Assembly: GCA_951640165.1 (NCBI GenBank)
Contig: OX621257.1
Coordinates: 10,055,201-10,119,200 of the forward strand
Direction of reading: 5' to 3'
Origin: Pseudoips prasinana
Lineage: Eukaryota; Arthropoda; Insecta; Lepidoptera; Nolidae
DNA length: 64,000 nt
Both the position numbers and the translations under genes were made by a program. The notes beneath the pieces were generated by a model. The model made no database searches. It was not told the DNA's origin and was given only the letters and a program-made list of their open reading frames with translations. Shown one piece after another: positions 52,800-63,710 of the stretch (positions within the stretch are counted from its first letter, which is position 1; every line of letters begins with the position of its first letter).

Positions 52800-53412
52800 A
52801 TATGTATATATAAAAATGAATTATGTTTAGGAGCAAATTTATTTTAAAAAATACCAAATCGTCAGCGACAAAATTGTATAACAACCTGTGTACCTACCTA
52901 AAAACATTGATCCAGAAATAAAATGAATCCATTTAATTATATAAAAAGCTAACTAACATACCCCATGACAATAACAGACATACTGATCACCTGTACTGAT
53001 GCCACATCGGAAGACCAATCAATTGGCAACCACTTTGCCAATCACATGACTGACATGCTAATGACGTCAATAAGAAGATGAATATACTTAAATAATTATC
53101 TCTAATCTGAATCTAATTCGAAATGTTAACAATCGTTATAAATGAGATAGCAAAATACAATACTTAGTTTTATTATACCATAAAACGAATTTGATCCTAA
53201 AGAATAGGACTGCGATGACGATTCTCAATTATTTTGATACGATTAAATTAAATATTATGATATAACGTTTTCATCAAGCAACACAATCGCTCGTATTTTT
53301 TACTAAGAATTAGAATCGCTGTAAATGTGTTGTATGTTGCTGTCTGTAAAACTTATTGGATTTACTGTATTCGGAGATTTATTTTTATCAAACTATAATA
53401 TAAACTACTTAC

Positions 53413-53512
53413 TTGCAAGTAGATGATGCGTATTAGAGCACTTTCTGCCTATCCACATATAATATACTAGACAGCTAATAGCGATCAGGCACAGAAAAAC
53501 AATCCAATACAT
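53413..53512 (-). CDS. First coding exon of a host gene, membrane-anchored (possibly cytochrome P450)
   Basis: 100 coding bases from ATG at 53512-53510 to a donor site (CAA/GTAAGT) at 53413/53412. The 33 codons read a hydrophobic signal-anchor (IVFLCLIAISCLVYYMWI) then a basic turn (GRK) and a polar stretch ending HHLLA. A short N-terminal anchor followed by a phase-1 intron before a proline-rich hinge is how many insect microsomal P450s begin, but no PGP hinge, heme motif or other exon was found within the window, so the identity is a guess. A TATA box lies 59 bases upstream of the ATG. The next exon should be at lower coordinates and may be far away or lost. Confidence 0.45.
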
Positions 53513-53570
53513 TTTAACGCAATATTACTAAGACCAAAACCAAAGTCAGGATTCACAAATAACCTGTCTG

Positions 53571-53580
53571 CTTTTATATA
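53571..53580 (-). promoter_or_regulatory. TATA box for the host-like exon
   Basis: The minus strand reads TATATAAAAG, a strong TATA match, with a plausible start site 25-30 bases downstream (about 53550) and the ATG at 53512. It is the best promoter candidate in the window outside transposons. Confidence 0.5.
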
Positions 53581-54994
53581 TATTCGTTCACATGGGGGCA
53601 CGGCAGTGTCCCCGCTAAGTCGCGCAAGACTAAGGCACGGCCGTACCATCCTTTTCTCGAAGCCACTCTGGCCATTTTCATCCTCTTTTAATTTAATTTT
53701 GACTATAGCTAGAATTGTCAAATCTGAATTGTAGTGACTTTTAGATTATGAAATGAATTTTATATTATGAAAAGAAATTCCTTGCTTGCTTTTTTCGTCT
53801 TCTTTTGATTTCAATTTACGATTTTTTTTAATGTCTTGTATTTTACTTACATTTTGATTGACTGTTATGTAGGCTAATGCACGCATAGAACCATTGTCAT
53901 CCATGAATCATAATAAAATAAATAAACAATACCATTCAATTTCACTCAAACAATTAGAATAACCTCTTGCTAGACGAAAAAACGGTGGGTGCATCAGCGT
54001 ACATTTACAAAATTAATAACTCAAAGACACGAAGTCTAACAGAGGTGACGACTGTATAAAAAAAAACGAGTACTCCAACCGCAGTTCGACCAGTTACCGC
54101 AAGCAGCACCCGTTCACGAGTATGACGTGTGGGCCAGCGATCACCTCCAGCCATCGGTTTCTAAGCGATAACACAATATGCGATTACAAAGTTACTTTTG
54201 AAGTTTCTTCAATAAAATACTAAATAGGTAGGCAGGTGTATACTTAAGATAGATATATAGTTAGATATGTATGTGCATATAGAATATGTAGATAAGATTT
54301 TTCATGTAAACATTGTAGTGTATGAAGTATTTGTAATCTGATATATTTTTATATTTTTTACATTTTAACCATGCTTTAGATTTATTTTAGAATATATGTA
54401 CAAACACAGGTGAAAACCATTATACCATTATGCATTCATTACTAGTTAAATAGCGAGTGAAAACTAAGTAAATTATAAACATAAATAGTATTTTTATATT
54501 TTATACTTTTTATAATTATTAGCAAAAATAAAATATCAAGTAAACCTACTTAATTTGTACTTTAATCCCATATATTATATATTTTACTAATCTTTGTGTT
54601 ACAAATTGCAGACAACCAAAAATAAAACTCCAACTTTGACCGCGTTTTTCTCGAAATCGTTCACATGTTCTTTACTGCGTCTAGAAATTGCGCGGCAATA
54701 CTGAAATATGCGCACTAGATAAAAACTTAATAATATCTAACCTTATGTCAATTCTTTCTTTCTTATCGCATTTTCCCCGAATAATTTCAAGAGAAATATA
54801 TGAAAAACATCAATTTCATAAAAATTCAAAGGTATTGAAGATTATTAAAAAAACGTTGACGTGGTTAAAATAAAAAAATATGGAAAACAACAACAAAAAG
54901 CAGGCATGTCATGAAAGGTGAAGAAACACATGAAAATTTTAAAGATGAGATTTTAGATAAACAATACAATTATATATAAATAAACAATTTTCTT
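53581..54994. other. Upstream region of the host-like exon, no other gene seen
   Basis: It includes a GC-rich patch (53595-53650), unusual for this AT-rich window, that could hold upstream regulatory sites, and otherwise AT-rich sequence. Short frames here lack domain features. Confidence 0.45.
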
Positions 54995-55199
54995 AATATT
55001 TTCAGAGCTGAAAGATCCCTTGAATACCATAGTTTGATACATGACATGCATGAACCTTTGGGAGTGATGCACTTTTGCTTTAACAATTTAAATGCAGCCT
55101 ATTTAAATTGTTAAAGCAAAAGTGCATCACTCCCAAAGGTTCATGCATGTCATGTATCAAACTATGGTATTAAAGGGATCTTTCAGCTTTGAAAATATT
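54995..55199. repeat. 205-bp near-perfect hairpin
   Basis: Arms of 99 bases (54995-55093 and 55101-55199) are inverse complements with two mismatches that I can see, around a 7-base loop (GCAGCCT). Each arm contains GTGATGCACTTTTGC. There is no coding potential. It may be a fold-back element without an obvious target duplication or a hairpin-RNA locus. Confidence 0.92.
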
Positions 55200-55327
55200 C
55201 AGAAAACCATTAGGGAGCAATATTTAGTAAAAAATACTAAATACTAAACTACCGAGCAAACAATCAAGTTTACAGCATCAATACATTTTCCATTTAAGTG
55301 CAAAAATTCAGAAAATCAGCGCAAATA

Positions 55328-56614
55328 TTAGGTCTTTACCTATGAAATTGCCGTTCTGCAGTACTGGCCATTTCAAATCAAAATAATTTTTGTTTGGCTA
55401 AGAATTCTAATTTCAAATTAATTTTATTTTAAAAACATGGATTCTTTTTTCCAAAAGTAGTCATTTCTTTATTGATTAGTGTTACATTTTCATCGCATTT
55501 CAATCTTTTTCGTCATCATGGATACGTTAAAAATTCGAGTAATTATGGAATATGAGTACCGTCGTGGCAGCAACGCGGCACAAGCGGCACGCAACATCAA
55601 CGACGTTTACGGAGCTAACACTACAAACCAACGCACCACCTGTTATTGGTTTGCTCGCTTCCGTTCTGGAAATTTCGACCTGAAAAATGAACCTCGCGGT
55701 CGTCCGAAGACTTTGGTCGACAATGACGAATTAAAGGCGGTTGTGGAAGCTGATGATACACAATCTACGGCTGAATTAGCAGCAGCTTTCGACGTTAGCG
55801 TCAAAACAATATTGGTCCATTTGCGTCAAATTGGCAAGGTAAAAAAGCTTGACAAATGGGTGCCCCACGAACTCAATGATCGCCAGCGCGAAGTACGCGT
55901 CGAGACGTGCCTTGCACTGCTCAACAGACACACAAATGAAGGAATTTTGAACCGCATTGTTACCTGCGATGAAAAATGGATTCTGTTTGATAACCGCAAG
56001 CGCTCAGCAAGTTGGTTGGATCCTGGTTCAGCACCTAAACAATGCCCTAAACGAAAACTTACCCCTAGAAAAGTGATGGTCACTGTTTGGTGGTCTAGCG
56101 CCGGTGTGATTCATCACAGCTTCTTACCAAACGGGGTGAGCATTACTGCAGATGTGTACTGTGAAGAACTGAGCACAATGATGGAGAAGCTGGCGCATCT
56201 CCAACCAGCATTGGTCAATCGCTCGTCTCCGCTGCTCCTGCACGACAACGCGCGACCTCATACTGCACAGCAGACGGTCTCCAAGTTGCAAGAACTGGGG
56301 TTGGAAGCTCTCCGTCATCCGCCCTACTCACCAGACCTTGCGCCTACAGACTACTACTTTTTCCAGAATTTGGATAACTTCTTGGCGGGAAAAAATTCAA
56401 TACCCGAGAGGCAGTACAAAATGCCTTTGAAGAATTTGTTGCCTCCCGTCCAGCTGATTTCTTTAAGAAGGGCATCAATAAACTGCCACTGCGATGGCAA
56501 AGATGCATTGATTGCATGGGTGATTACTTCGATTAATACAAATAAAAAAATTCATGAAAAAAATTCGTTTAAATTTTTTCATACAAAACGGCAATTTCAT
56601 AGGTAAAGACCTAT
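55328..56614 (+). mobile_element. Mariner element, copy 2
   Basis: 1287 bp, with the same TIRs as copy 1 and flanked by TA (55326-55327 and 56615-56616). It differs from copy 1 by two substitutions and two one-base A-run indels that I can see. It lies about 130 bp from the large hairpin at 54995-55199. Confidence 0.96.
55518..56536 (+). pseudogene. Mariner transposase, copy 2, one-base frameshift
   Basis: The same DD34D transposase as copy 1, with the ATG at 55518. The frame is open through the helix-turn-helix regions, WVPHEL, TCDEKW, LHDNARPH and DLAPTDYYFF, so all three catalytic Asp residues are present in one frame. One A is missing in an A run at about 56390-56396 relative to copy 1, after which the last 50 or so residues are read out of frame. 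The stop expected for the normal frame is at 56534-56536. Confidence 0.95.
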
Positions 56615-56752
56615 TATATAACCGTTGGGCTACGTATTAAATGATGAGTACCACTGCCAATAAAAGGGTTGAATTATTATGAAAAAAATATTAAACCAGC
56701 GAACCAAGGCATTCCGTTCAAAGAATTCCGTTGCGAGACTTGCCTCTTTAAT

Positions 56753-57124
56753 TTAAGAGGCCTATTACAGTCCACTAGCGCCGCCAATCGAAAAAATGTC
56801 ATAACTCGTAAATAGAATCAAAAATACAAAATATGTTCTATTATTACTGTGGAAAAGGCAATAACGTAATTGTATAACACCTTATCAACACTTGAAATAT
56901 AGCTGTTTAGCTAAATCGTGCATTCAAAACATAAACGGCCGTTTTTGTTACAAATGCACGATTTAGCTAAACAGCTATATTTCAAGTGTTGACAATGTGT
57001 TATACAATTACGCTATTGCCGTTTCTACAGTAATAATAGACCACATTTTGTATTTTTAATTCTATTTACGAGTTATGAATTTTTTTCGATTGGCGGCGCT
57101 AGTGGACTGTAAAAGGCCCCTTAA
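56753..57124. mobile_element. TTAA-flanked fold-back element
   Basis: A 372-bp inverted repeat whose outer ends are TTAAG(A/G)GGCC and the complement, so it begins and ends with TTAA (56753-56756 and 57121-57124). The arms (about 165 bp) run through CCACTAGCGCCGCC to a short centre near 56935 (CGGCCGTT). The ends suggest a piggyBac-type TTAA target, but no transposase is present. Confidence 0.85.
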
Positions 57125-57721
57125 TAACTTATACTTGAAAGCAAAATTTTAATATCTGAAAATTAAAAGAAAAATGAGTTTTCTTTAATTGTATGTAATT
57201 AATTGTGTATATTTAACTGTACAATTTTTTTAAAATATATGTGTAGATACACAAGATATGATGATAATAATGGGTCATTCTTGAATGACCGACTGTGGCC
57301 TGATAGAATTAGAAATTTTAGAAGGTGGATATAGTCATGTGGATATAGTTTTAGACAAAACGGTTCACTGGAAGTGACAGGGAAACCAATATCCTGCACA
57401 AATATACTAAATATTAATGGATCAAACAAGATAAATATCGTTAAACTGTAAAAACATTAAGAAAGGTATTAAATGTATCAGAAGTTTACGTCAGCACACA
57501 GATTTGTCGGCCCTACAAGAAGGGGGCTGTTTTTGCATGATTTATCTTTACTTGGACATAGTAATGAAGATTTCACTTACATGGCTAAATCATCGATGGG
57601 CTCTATGATTGGCGCTCAGAGGCAGGCCCTTTGATGGCGTTGCACTAATGTGGCGTCAAAATGTTTTTAGTAGTGTGTCGATCGTTAAGTGCGCGAATGA
57701 TAGCATCGTGGCGATCAAAAC
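57125..57721. other. Gap, nothing recognised
   Basis: AT-rich. A frame at 57199-57429 (minus) is short and featureless. Confidence 0.5.
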
Positions 57722-57803
57722 AATAATAAGTGATAATCAGGAGACTTTGTTCTTAAGTGTATACACATTTAAGAACAAATTCTCCTGATTTTTACTTATT
57801 ATT
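57722..57803. repeat. 82-bp imperfect hairpin
   Basis: Arms of about 39 bases share AATAATAAGT and ATCAGGAGA around a GTGTATACAC centre, with a few mismatches. It abuts the next inverted repeat. Confidence 0.8.
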
Positions 57804-58001
57804 AGGAAGATTAGACTAACAGCTCGTCAGCATGTACAGACGCCAGCACATCAAGCTACCAAAATCTGTCAAATTTCCCCAATTGACGCTCCTTACGCTT
57901 TTGTGATAAAGTTGAAAATCTATAAAAGAAATTTGACAGATTGGGGTAGCTAGATGTGCTGGTTTCTGTACATGCTGACGGACTGTCAGTCTAATCTCCC
58001 T
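57804..58001. repeat. 198-bp inverted-repeat element containing the TGTACAG MITE
   Basis: The outer arms share GATTAGACT and GTCAGCATGTACAG; the inner part (57833-57975) matches the 151-bp element at 25447-25597. Here the inverted repeat extends about 28 bases further on each side than in that copy. Confidence 0.8.
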
Positions 58002-58021
58002 GAATTTACCCACGTTCTGGG

Positions 58022-58590
58022 TGAGATTAGTGCTTTTATTTATTTATTGGCTCACCAACAATTATTTACACTTAAAAAAATATAAATTATCTCAAACAAT
58101 ATCTATTAACAGGCCTAGTGTAACAATTTTTTAGAGGTAAGCACCTCATGCACTAGGTACATACAAATAATTTACTGCTTATGTACTAAATTATACAATA
58201 ATGTAACAATAATAAATTTAAAAATATACAACAATAATAACTAGTGTAGCTAACTTTACTTATCTAAAATATTCACTAACTGTTTTGCGGAACTTGGCAA
58301 GTGAGTCGAAATGTATGTCAACAATATCGCTGTAGGCATTCAGAAGTTTACAAAACCGAGGGATGATGGAGCTTGCACCAAGTACTGTTCTACGGAGTGG
58401 AGGATGTAATGGAGTAATAGCGGAACGAGGGTATCTAGCAGGGACCTTAAATTTGAATTTTAGGAGTAATCGAGGACAATCTATTTTGTTATGGAGAATT
58501 TTATACAGAAAAGTGGCATCTATGATTGTTCTGCGTTTCTCCAAGGATGTAATTCGGAAGTGAGATAGTCTGGCTTCCTTGTTTTAGCAA
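58022..58590 (-). mobile_element. LINE 3' fragment
   Basis: A minus-strand C-terminal LINE piece with an AAATAAATAAA-type tail near 58034-58050, a 3' UTR and the end of ORF2. It is truncated upstream of 58590. It is similar in kind to LINE-D. Confidence 0.8.
58260..58544 (-). pseudogene. LINE ORF2 C-terminal end
   Basis: 94 codons: LEKRR-like MEKRRTIIDATFLYKILHNK, then VLGASSIIPRFCKLLNAYSD and FRKTVSEYFR. This is the terminal region downstream of the RT core in jockey/CR1-type LINEs. The start is a truncation point, not a natural Met. Confidence 0.8.
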
Positions 58591-58800
58591 TTCCAGATGA
58601 GTATGCTAGATGCCAAAGAAATCTTTTTTGGATTCTTTCTACCCTCAAATTATGGGTGGCACAATGAGGCCGCCACACTTTTGCAGTATTCTAAAATACT
58701 CCGGACCATGCAGTTATATAATACGATCTTACTCATACGAAATATGTGACAAATATAATTACAAGGTTATTTTATCAAAACTCGAATATATATGAATGGG

Positions 58801-59095
58801 TATACTTTGGATTGACAAAATAATTATACCTAGCCTGTGTGAATGGTACAGCTGGAAGAGGAAGACCTTGTAGAACTTTCTCTGACCAAATTGGAGAGCT
58901 TCTCAAGAAACGCCAGGTCAGAAAATACCCTCAACAGGCATGTATAAAGAACGACCAGCCGGCCAGCAGGTATGAAAAATATAATGACAGTACCTCGTTA
59001 GGCGAAAGAGGTGTGCAAGGATCGTGACAGATGGAAATCCGTTGCTTTTTGCCTACCCCCCCTGGGAAACAGGCGCGAGTCTATGTATGTATGTA
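58801..59095 (+). pseudogene. LINE C-terminal fragment with (TATG)n tail
   Basis: The plus strand reads NGTAGRGRPCRTFSDQIGEL, then, after a frame change, a VCKDRDRWKS block and a short end, followed by TATGTATGTATG. The GRGRP...DQI and KDR-W blocks occur at the C-terminus of LINE polyproteins common in insects; which clade is not certain. Confidence 0.65.
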
Positions 59096-59848
59096 TGGGT
59101 ATACTTTAACATAACAAACTTTTTTGTTTAAAATATATCCTTGTTGTTACGGAGTTCAATGAATTATACTCATCATTAGATTATTATGATAATTAGTTAA
59201 AAAACAGTTATCATCAATTTTGAACGCACTCCATGGAAAATATTGTAAGGTACAACGATTTGATATGTAGGTACTCACGTAGGTATATCATACTATTATC
59301 TGCACGGAAAGGGACATATAGTTGTTGTTTAGGGTTCACATAAGACTTCTTCATACTGTACTAATCCTGTTGCCTAGCAATATTATAAATGTGAAATTTT
59401 ACATGGTGGATGTTTGGATGACCGTCACTCAATCTCGCAAAAGTGGTTAAACAGATTTGGTTTAAATTTTAAATGGAGATAGATTACACCTTGATTAAAC
59501 ATAGAGGCTATAGTCAATCTCTAAACAGATACTATATACAGTAAGTTAAGTAATTTAAGAGGGTGATTGGAGATCTGTCATACAGGTCTTGAACCCAGTA
59601 TAGACTCTCACAGAGGTCTAATCCCAAACTACCAAATTGTAACTATGTTTAGGATGTTATGATCTAAAATGAGAGAAATAAATGTACTATCTGGTGGCGC
59701 CGCTTGTAATTAATAATATAAATCCCCGTGACAGTCATATGGAAACATTCTTTGATTTACTATACGCCGTTAAATACATAGCATAGCTTACATTTTTGGG
59801 TGTACAATGCCTAATCCACTACTATAAATCAAATGTTTAAACATCGAA
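59096..59848. other. Gap before the Helitron pair
   Basis: No gene recognised. Parts near the right end might be the 5' portion of the LINE-A copy, but I could not align it. Confidence 0.45.
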
Positions 59849-60164
59849 TCTATACATATAATAAAATCGTAGGAAAGTCAAAACTGTACATTGAATATTT
59901 TTTTTTAAAGGATACTTGGGGCGTGATCTACAAAAGATATCGAAGCAAAAAATATAGTTTTTAGAATTTTTGTCTGTTTGTCTGTATGTATGTCCGGGCT
60001 AACTCAAAAAGTACTGCATGGATTTACTTCAAATTTTGCATGAATACTATTAAGAGGTCGGGTCAACATATTATAGGCTACATATTATCACGCTATCACC
60101 TACGGAGGAGGAGCTGTGATACTTTATAAAATTTAACGCGGGTAAAACCGCGGGGCACAGCTAG
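59849..60164 (+). mobile_element. Non-autonomous Helitron, plus copy
   Basis: 316 bp, starting TCTATACATA (59849) and ending CTAG (60161-60164). Eight bases before CTAG is a stem-loop CGCGG-GTAAAA-CCGCG (60137-60152). The flanks are A at 59848 and T at 60165, the classic Helitron insertion between A and T, with no target duplication. It has no coding capacity. Confidence 0.92.
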
Positions 60165-61166
60165 TACATAATATAGTGGAACCCACTCAGATGATGTTTA
60201 CTCTCGATAACTCACAATATACTTCAAATATAATAAATAAATTCCAACAAAATAAGATATGCCTATTAAGCACAAATAATACCAACAAAATGCGCAATCG
60301 CTGAAAACACTATAGGTCAAAATTATGATCTACTAGCTGTGCCCCGCGGTTTTACCCGCGTTAAATTTTATAAATTATCATTACTCTGCCCCCTTAGGTG
60401 ATAGCGTGATAATATGTAGCTTATATGTTGACCCGGCCTCTTAGTAATATTCATGCAAAAGTTGAAGTAAATCCATGCAGTACTTTTTGAGTTAGCCCGG
60501 ACATACATACAGACAAACAGACAAAAATTATAAAAACTATATTTTTGGCTTCGATATCGATTGTAGATCACGCCCCAAGTATCCTTTTTAAAAAATATTT
60601 GATGTACAGTTTTGACTTTCCTACGATTTTATTATATGTATAGATGTCACTACTTAACACCGCACTGTAACATAAACCAAATTAACTTACATGAGTTGCA
60701 GGAGAAGATAAAGGAATTCACCAAAAAATATTTTTGTATTATAATGATAGGAGATGAGGACTTTTATTACACAAAGGATTTTTCACGCATCATTCTTCAT
60801 ATAAGACGCGCCTTATAAGATTTAACGCATACAAATATTATAATCTGCGCGCCACAATACAAATATAATTCAACCAAACGTATATATAATTCAAGATTAC
60901 AAGTTTTCAACAATCAACTCTACCAAGACATATTGACCCATAGATATGCCTATTTTTTTGACTCAAATGGTATACTAACCTACGACTATAACATGTTTTT
61001 CCGACATTCCGGCGAAATCAACATTTATGGAATAAAAGCAATATTTGACAAACTATCGAAATTAGTTAGTGATGTACAGAGATGCAACAGCTCAACTTTA
61101 GACAATAGAACAGACACAAATATAGAAGACAGTAGTATAAACGAGCAACAGTTTTTTCTTGAATAA
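60165..61166 (+). pseudogene. LINE-A family ORF1, broken by Helitron
   Basis: Before the minus Helitron the frame reads QQNKICLLSTNN and, after one frameshift, IAENTIGQNYD; after it, CHYLTPHCNI, FCIIMIGDEDF and, past a stop at about 60816, YAYFFDSNGILTYDYNMFF and INIYGIKAIF. These follow the ORF1 of the left-hand copy block by block (ILSTN, CHYLTP, ILIGEQDF, LLDSNAKINYDFN, NNFGLRTIF). It is inactive. Confidence 0.88.
60333..60644 (-). mobile_element. Non-autonomous Helitron, minus copy
   Basis: 312 bp, the reverse orientation of the neighbour: CTAG at 60333-60336 (its 3' end) and TC at 60644-60643 (its 5' end). Removing it joins A to T and restores the LINE ORF1 codons NYDLCHYLT without frame change, proving the exact boundaries. 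The 3' hairpin is intact. Confidence 0.94.
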
Positions 61167-61531
61167 ATACTTACATATGAGTCGTATAGAAACAAAGCCG
61201 GCAATCTGTCAAAATTGTCAAAAATGATATTTTTATGTGATCACACAGAAAATTTAAAATAACAATCCTACATTTCCTCTTTTGGTGTCAAAGGCGGTTA
61301 TATGGCGTCAAAAAATCAATTTAAAATTACTACTTAGTATCAAATCCGGCCATCATTGTTAGGTTGAAAACAAACACGGCCATCTAAGACCATCGACCAA
61401 TCAGAGACACCAAAACCATCGCGTGGTTTAATGGCGTCCGTTAGTATTTTCTTACAACTGTGTACTTGTGTTTTATTGATTTATTATTGATCTTGAGATA
61501 GAAATTGTAAGATTTTATTAAAAATCGAATC

Positions 61532-61626
61532 ATGGATTGTCATCCTACGCCTGTAACCAATAAGTTTGCTCGGAAACGGCAAAGGAACCCCGAAAATTGG
61601 AAACGAAACTTGGCGGAGAGATTGAA
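61532..61626 (+). pseudogene. First exon of a transposon-derived gene
   Basis: ATG at 61532, a basic peptide (NKFARKRQRNPENWKRNLAE) and a donor site GAA/GTAAGT at 61626/61627. An acceptor (TTTTTTTCTAG) ends at 61738, giving a 112-base intron. The KRxRxPENWKRN motif occurs at the start of a family of uncharacterised insect proteins linked to transposons, by recollection. Function unknown. Confidence 0.55.
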
Positions 61627-61738
61627 GTAAGTATACGAAGTAGGGCTGCCACTTATAATGCTGAAATATTGTGGGTTTTATCGGTTGTATTATAAATTGC
61701 TTGGTGGTTTGAGCTTTATTTTATGTTTTTTTTTCTAG

Positions 61739-62060
61739 ATACTCTGCAAAATAAAAGAAACTGCACCGGAAAGAATTGGCACTCATAACACAAAATCAGT
61801 GTGCTTCATTATCTAAGGCTCAGATATGAAACTGCATAGAACATTTTATGCTTATACTAAAAAAAAGACCCAGTTAGCATGATATTAAAATTTTTCTCGA
61901 TTGTGCCCATCCAAAATAGAACTTCAAACATAGGCAAAACGCAGACTACAATAAAATATGCGGTTTACATCAGTAATAAAAAAGTGCTGATATGCCGAAA
62001 AAAATTCCTGATGATTTTCGGAGTAACAAAATACAGAATTTCATATGCTTGGAACTGACT
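61739..62060 (+). pseudogene. Second exon of the transposon-derived gene, decayed
   Basis: Across several frames the sequence reads ETAPERIGTHNTKSVC, FYAYTKKKTQLA, then KKVLICRKKFLMIFGVTKYR, blocks that continue the family of the first exon. Stops and frameshifts are frequent, so this copy is long dead. Confidence 0.5.
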
Positions 62061-62632
62061 GAAAAAATAAAGTCGGAAACAGATTCCTGTAAAAAAAATC
62101 TTCTGATCACAGAAAAACGAGTACATAAATTATGAGCAAAGGCTTTTTGTGTGATTTACGTATACGAATAACGTTATTAATAGTAGTATTAAAAAAAAAT
62201 AACATTAGTGTAAAAATAACATGTCAAAAATAAAAATAAAGATATAATTAAATTATTTAATCGATATATTAAAAAAATAGACTTTATAGCCTATATTATT
62301 AATAGAATAGTATTTAGGTTAAATTTAAATTAGATTAATTTTTGACACCCCTGAAATTAACCATATTATCGTTAAATTCAAAAACGGCATGCGGGCAATC
62401 ATTTGGCATCAAATCCGGCAATCTGCGACATATTTGGTAACAAATGTGGCATTCTTGAACTGTTTGTATCAAACCCGGCATTCTGCAAAATTAAAACTTA
62501 AAATATAGCAATATAACTTGAATTAGGCTAAAACTTGTTCTATTATGTAATTTGTATAATGCCTAAGCAACTTATATCACTATATTCTAATGTTATTTTC
62601 CAGAGAACATACAGAAAAACGTTTTTATTTAA

Positions 62633-63464
62633 TTGTCACATTTCATTCAAAGTGCAGACGACTGCTGGTTTCGATTCTATAGGACTCATATACTCCATCA
62701 AAATATTACTGGATTATGTAACAAATCGGAGGCATTGTCAATATATATTCAGGAACTCATTGACAGAAAAATATTTGTAGACATAATATGTATCACTGAA
62801 CACTTAATGATGCATAGCTACGAGAGTTATTTGAATATGCCGCACTACTTACTCAATAGCTTCATGTTATAGCAGAACCAATTGTAAACGAGAAGGTGCA
62901 TGCATTCTTATAAGAAAAGGTCACGAATGGAAAGAGCTGCTGGAGATAAAAAATCTCCCTATTTCGGGACTGTATGAATGTTGTGCTGTAAAACTAGCTA
63001 GTCATAAGATTGTGATTGTATGTAATTATAGAGTGCCGAAAATGGAAAATTTAAATATATTTTTTTGTAAATTAGAGACAATGTTATCTATGAAAGATGT
63101 TATGAACGAGTACTTAATATTAGCTGGAGATTTAAATATTGATATATTGAAACAAAATAATGCAACGTTAGATTTTGAAAGCATACTACTTAATTATAAC
63201 ATGACCTTAAGTTTAAAAGAACTGACTAGACTGTCGAGCAGGACTTATATAGATAACTTGGCCCATAGTTTTCCTAAACTATGTCAGACTGAAGTGTTAG
63301 AATTAGCTTTGTATGATCATACAGTACAATTAATGAAGTTTCCCACGAAAATGATAACTCTCATTAAGCAATGGCGAAAACGCACTCGCGACGTTTGCTC
63401 GGATAATGTGCAGAAATTCATGGAATGCCATAAATGTTTTTGGTTTTCTGAGATGTATCGTTAA
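62633..63464 (+). pseudogene. LINE-A family endonuclease
   Basis: The N-terminal part (62640-62870) contains NITGLCNKSEALSI and ICITEHL (the Glu site). After a stop and frame changes, 63012-63464 contains YRVPKME, LILAGDLNIDIL (D/N site) and LALYDHTVQL. It matches the endonuclease at 2301-3044. The domain is incomplete and in at least three frames. Confidence 0.85.
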
Positions 63465-63489
63465 AGTGACCTTAATATAGCGACCCTAA

Positions 63490-63710
63490 TATAGCAGGTT
63501 GAACTTTCTTCGTGACCGTATTAATAGATTAAAAGTGGATAATAATATTATTACCGACGCTAGCCAAATCGCCAATGCATTTAATAACAACTTTATAGAA
63601 AAAATTAATCCCATTTTGAAGTCTGATATTAATGTAACATCTCAGATAGTGAACAAATAATACAAATAGTGTAGGATTTGATGACATATGTACTAAAATA
63701 ATAAAAATTG

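Larger units (their letters stand above)
61170..62520 (+). mobile_element. Decayed DNA-transposon remnant between LINE ORF1 and ORF2
   Basis: Sequence separating the two ORFs by 1.35 kb more than in the left-hand copy. It has a gene-like core (exon at 61532, decayed second exon) and, near both edges, direct repeats with an AA(A/G)(T/C)CCGGC core at about 61189, 61343, 62410 and 62470. TIRs are not obvious, so the limits are approximate. Confidence 0.55.
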
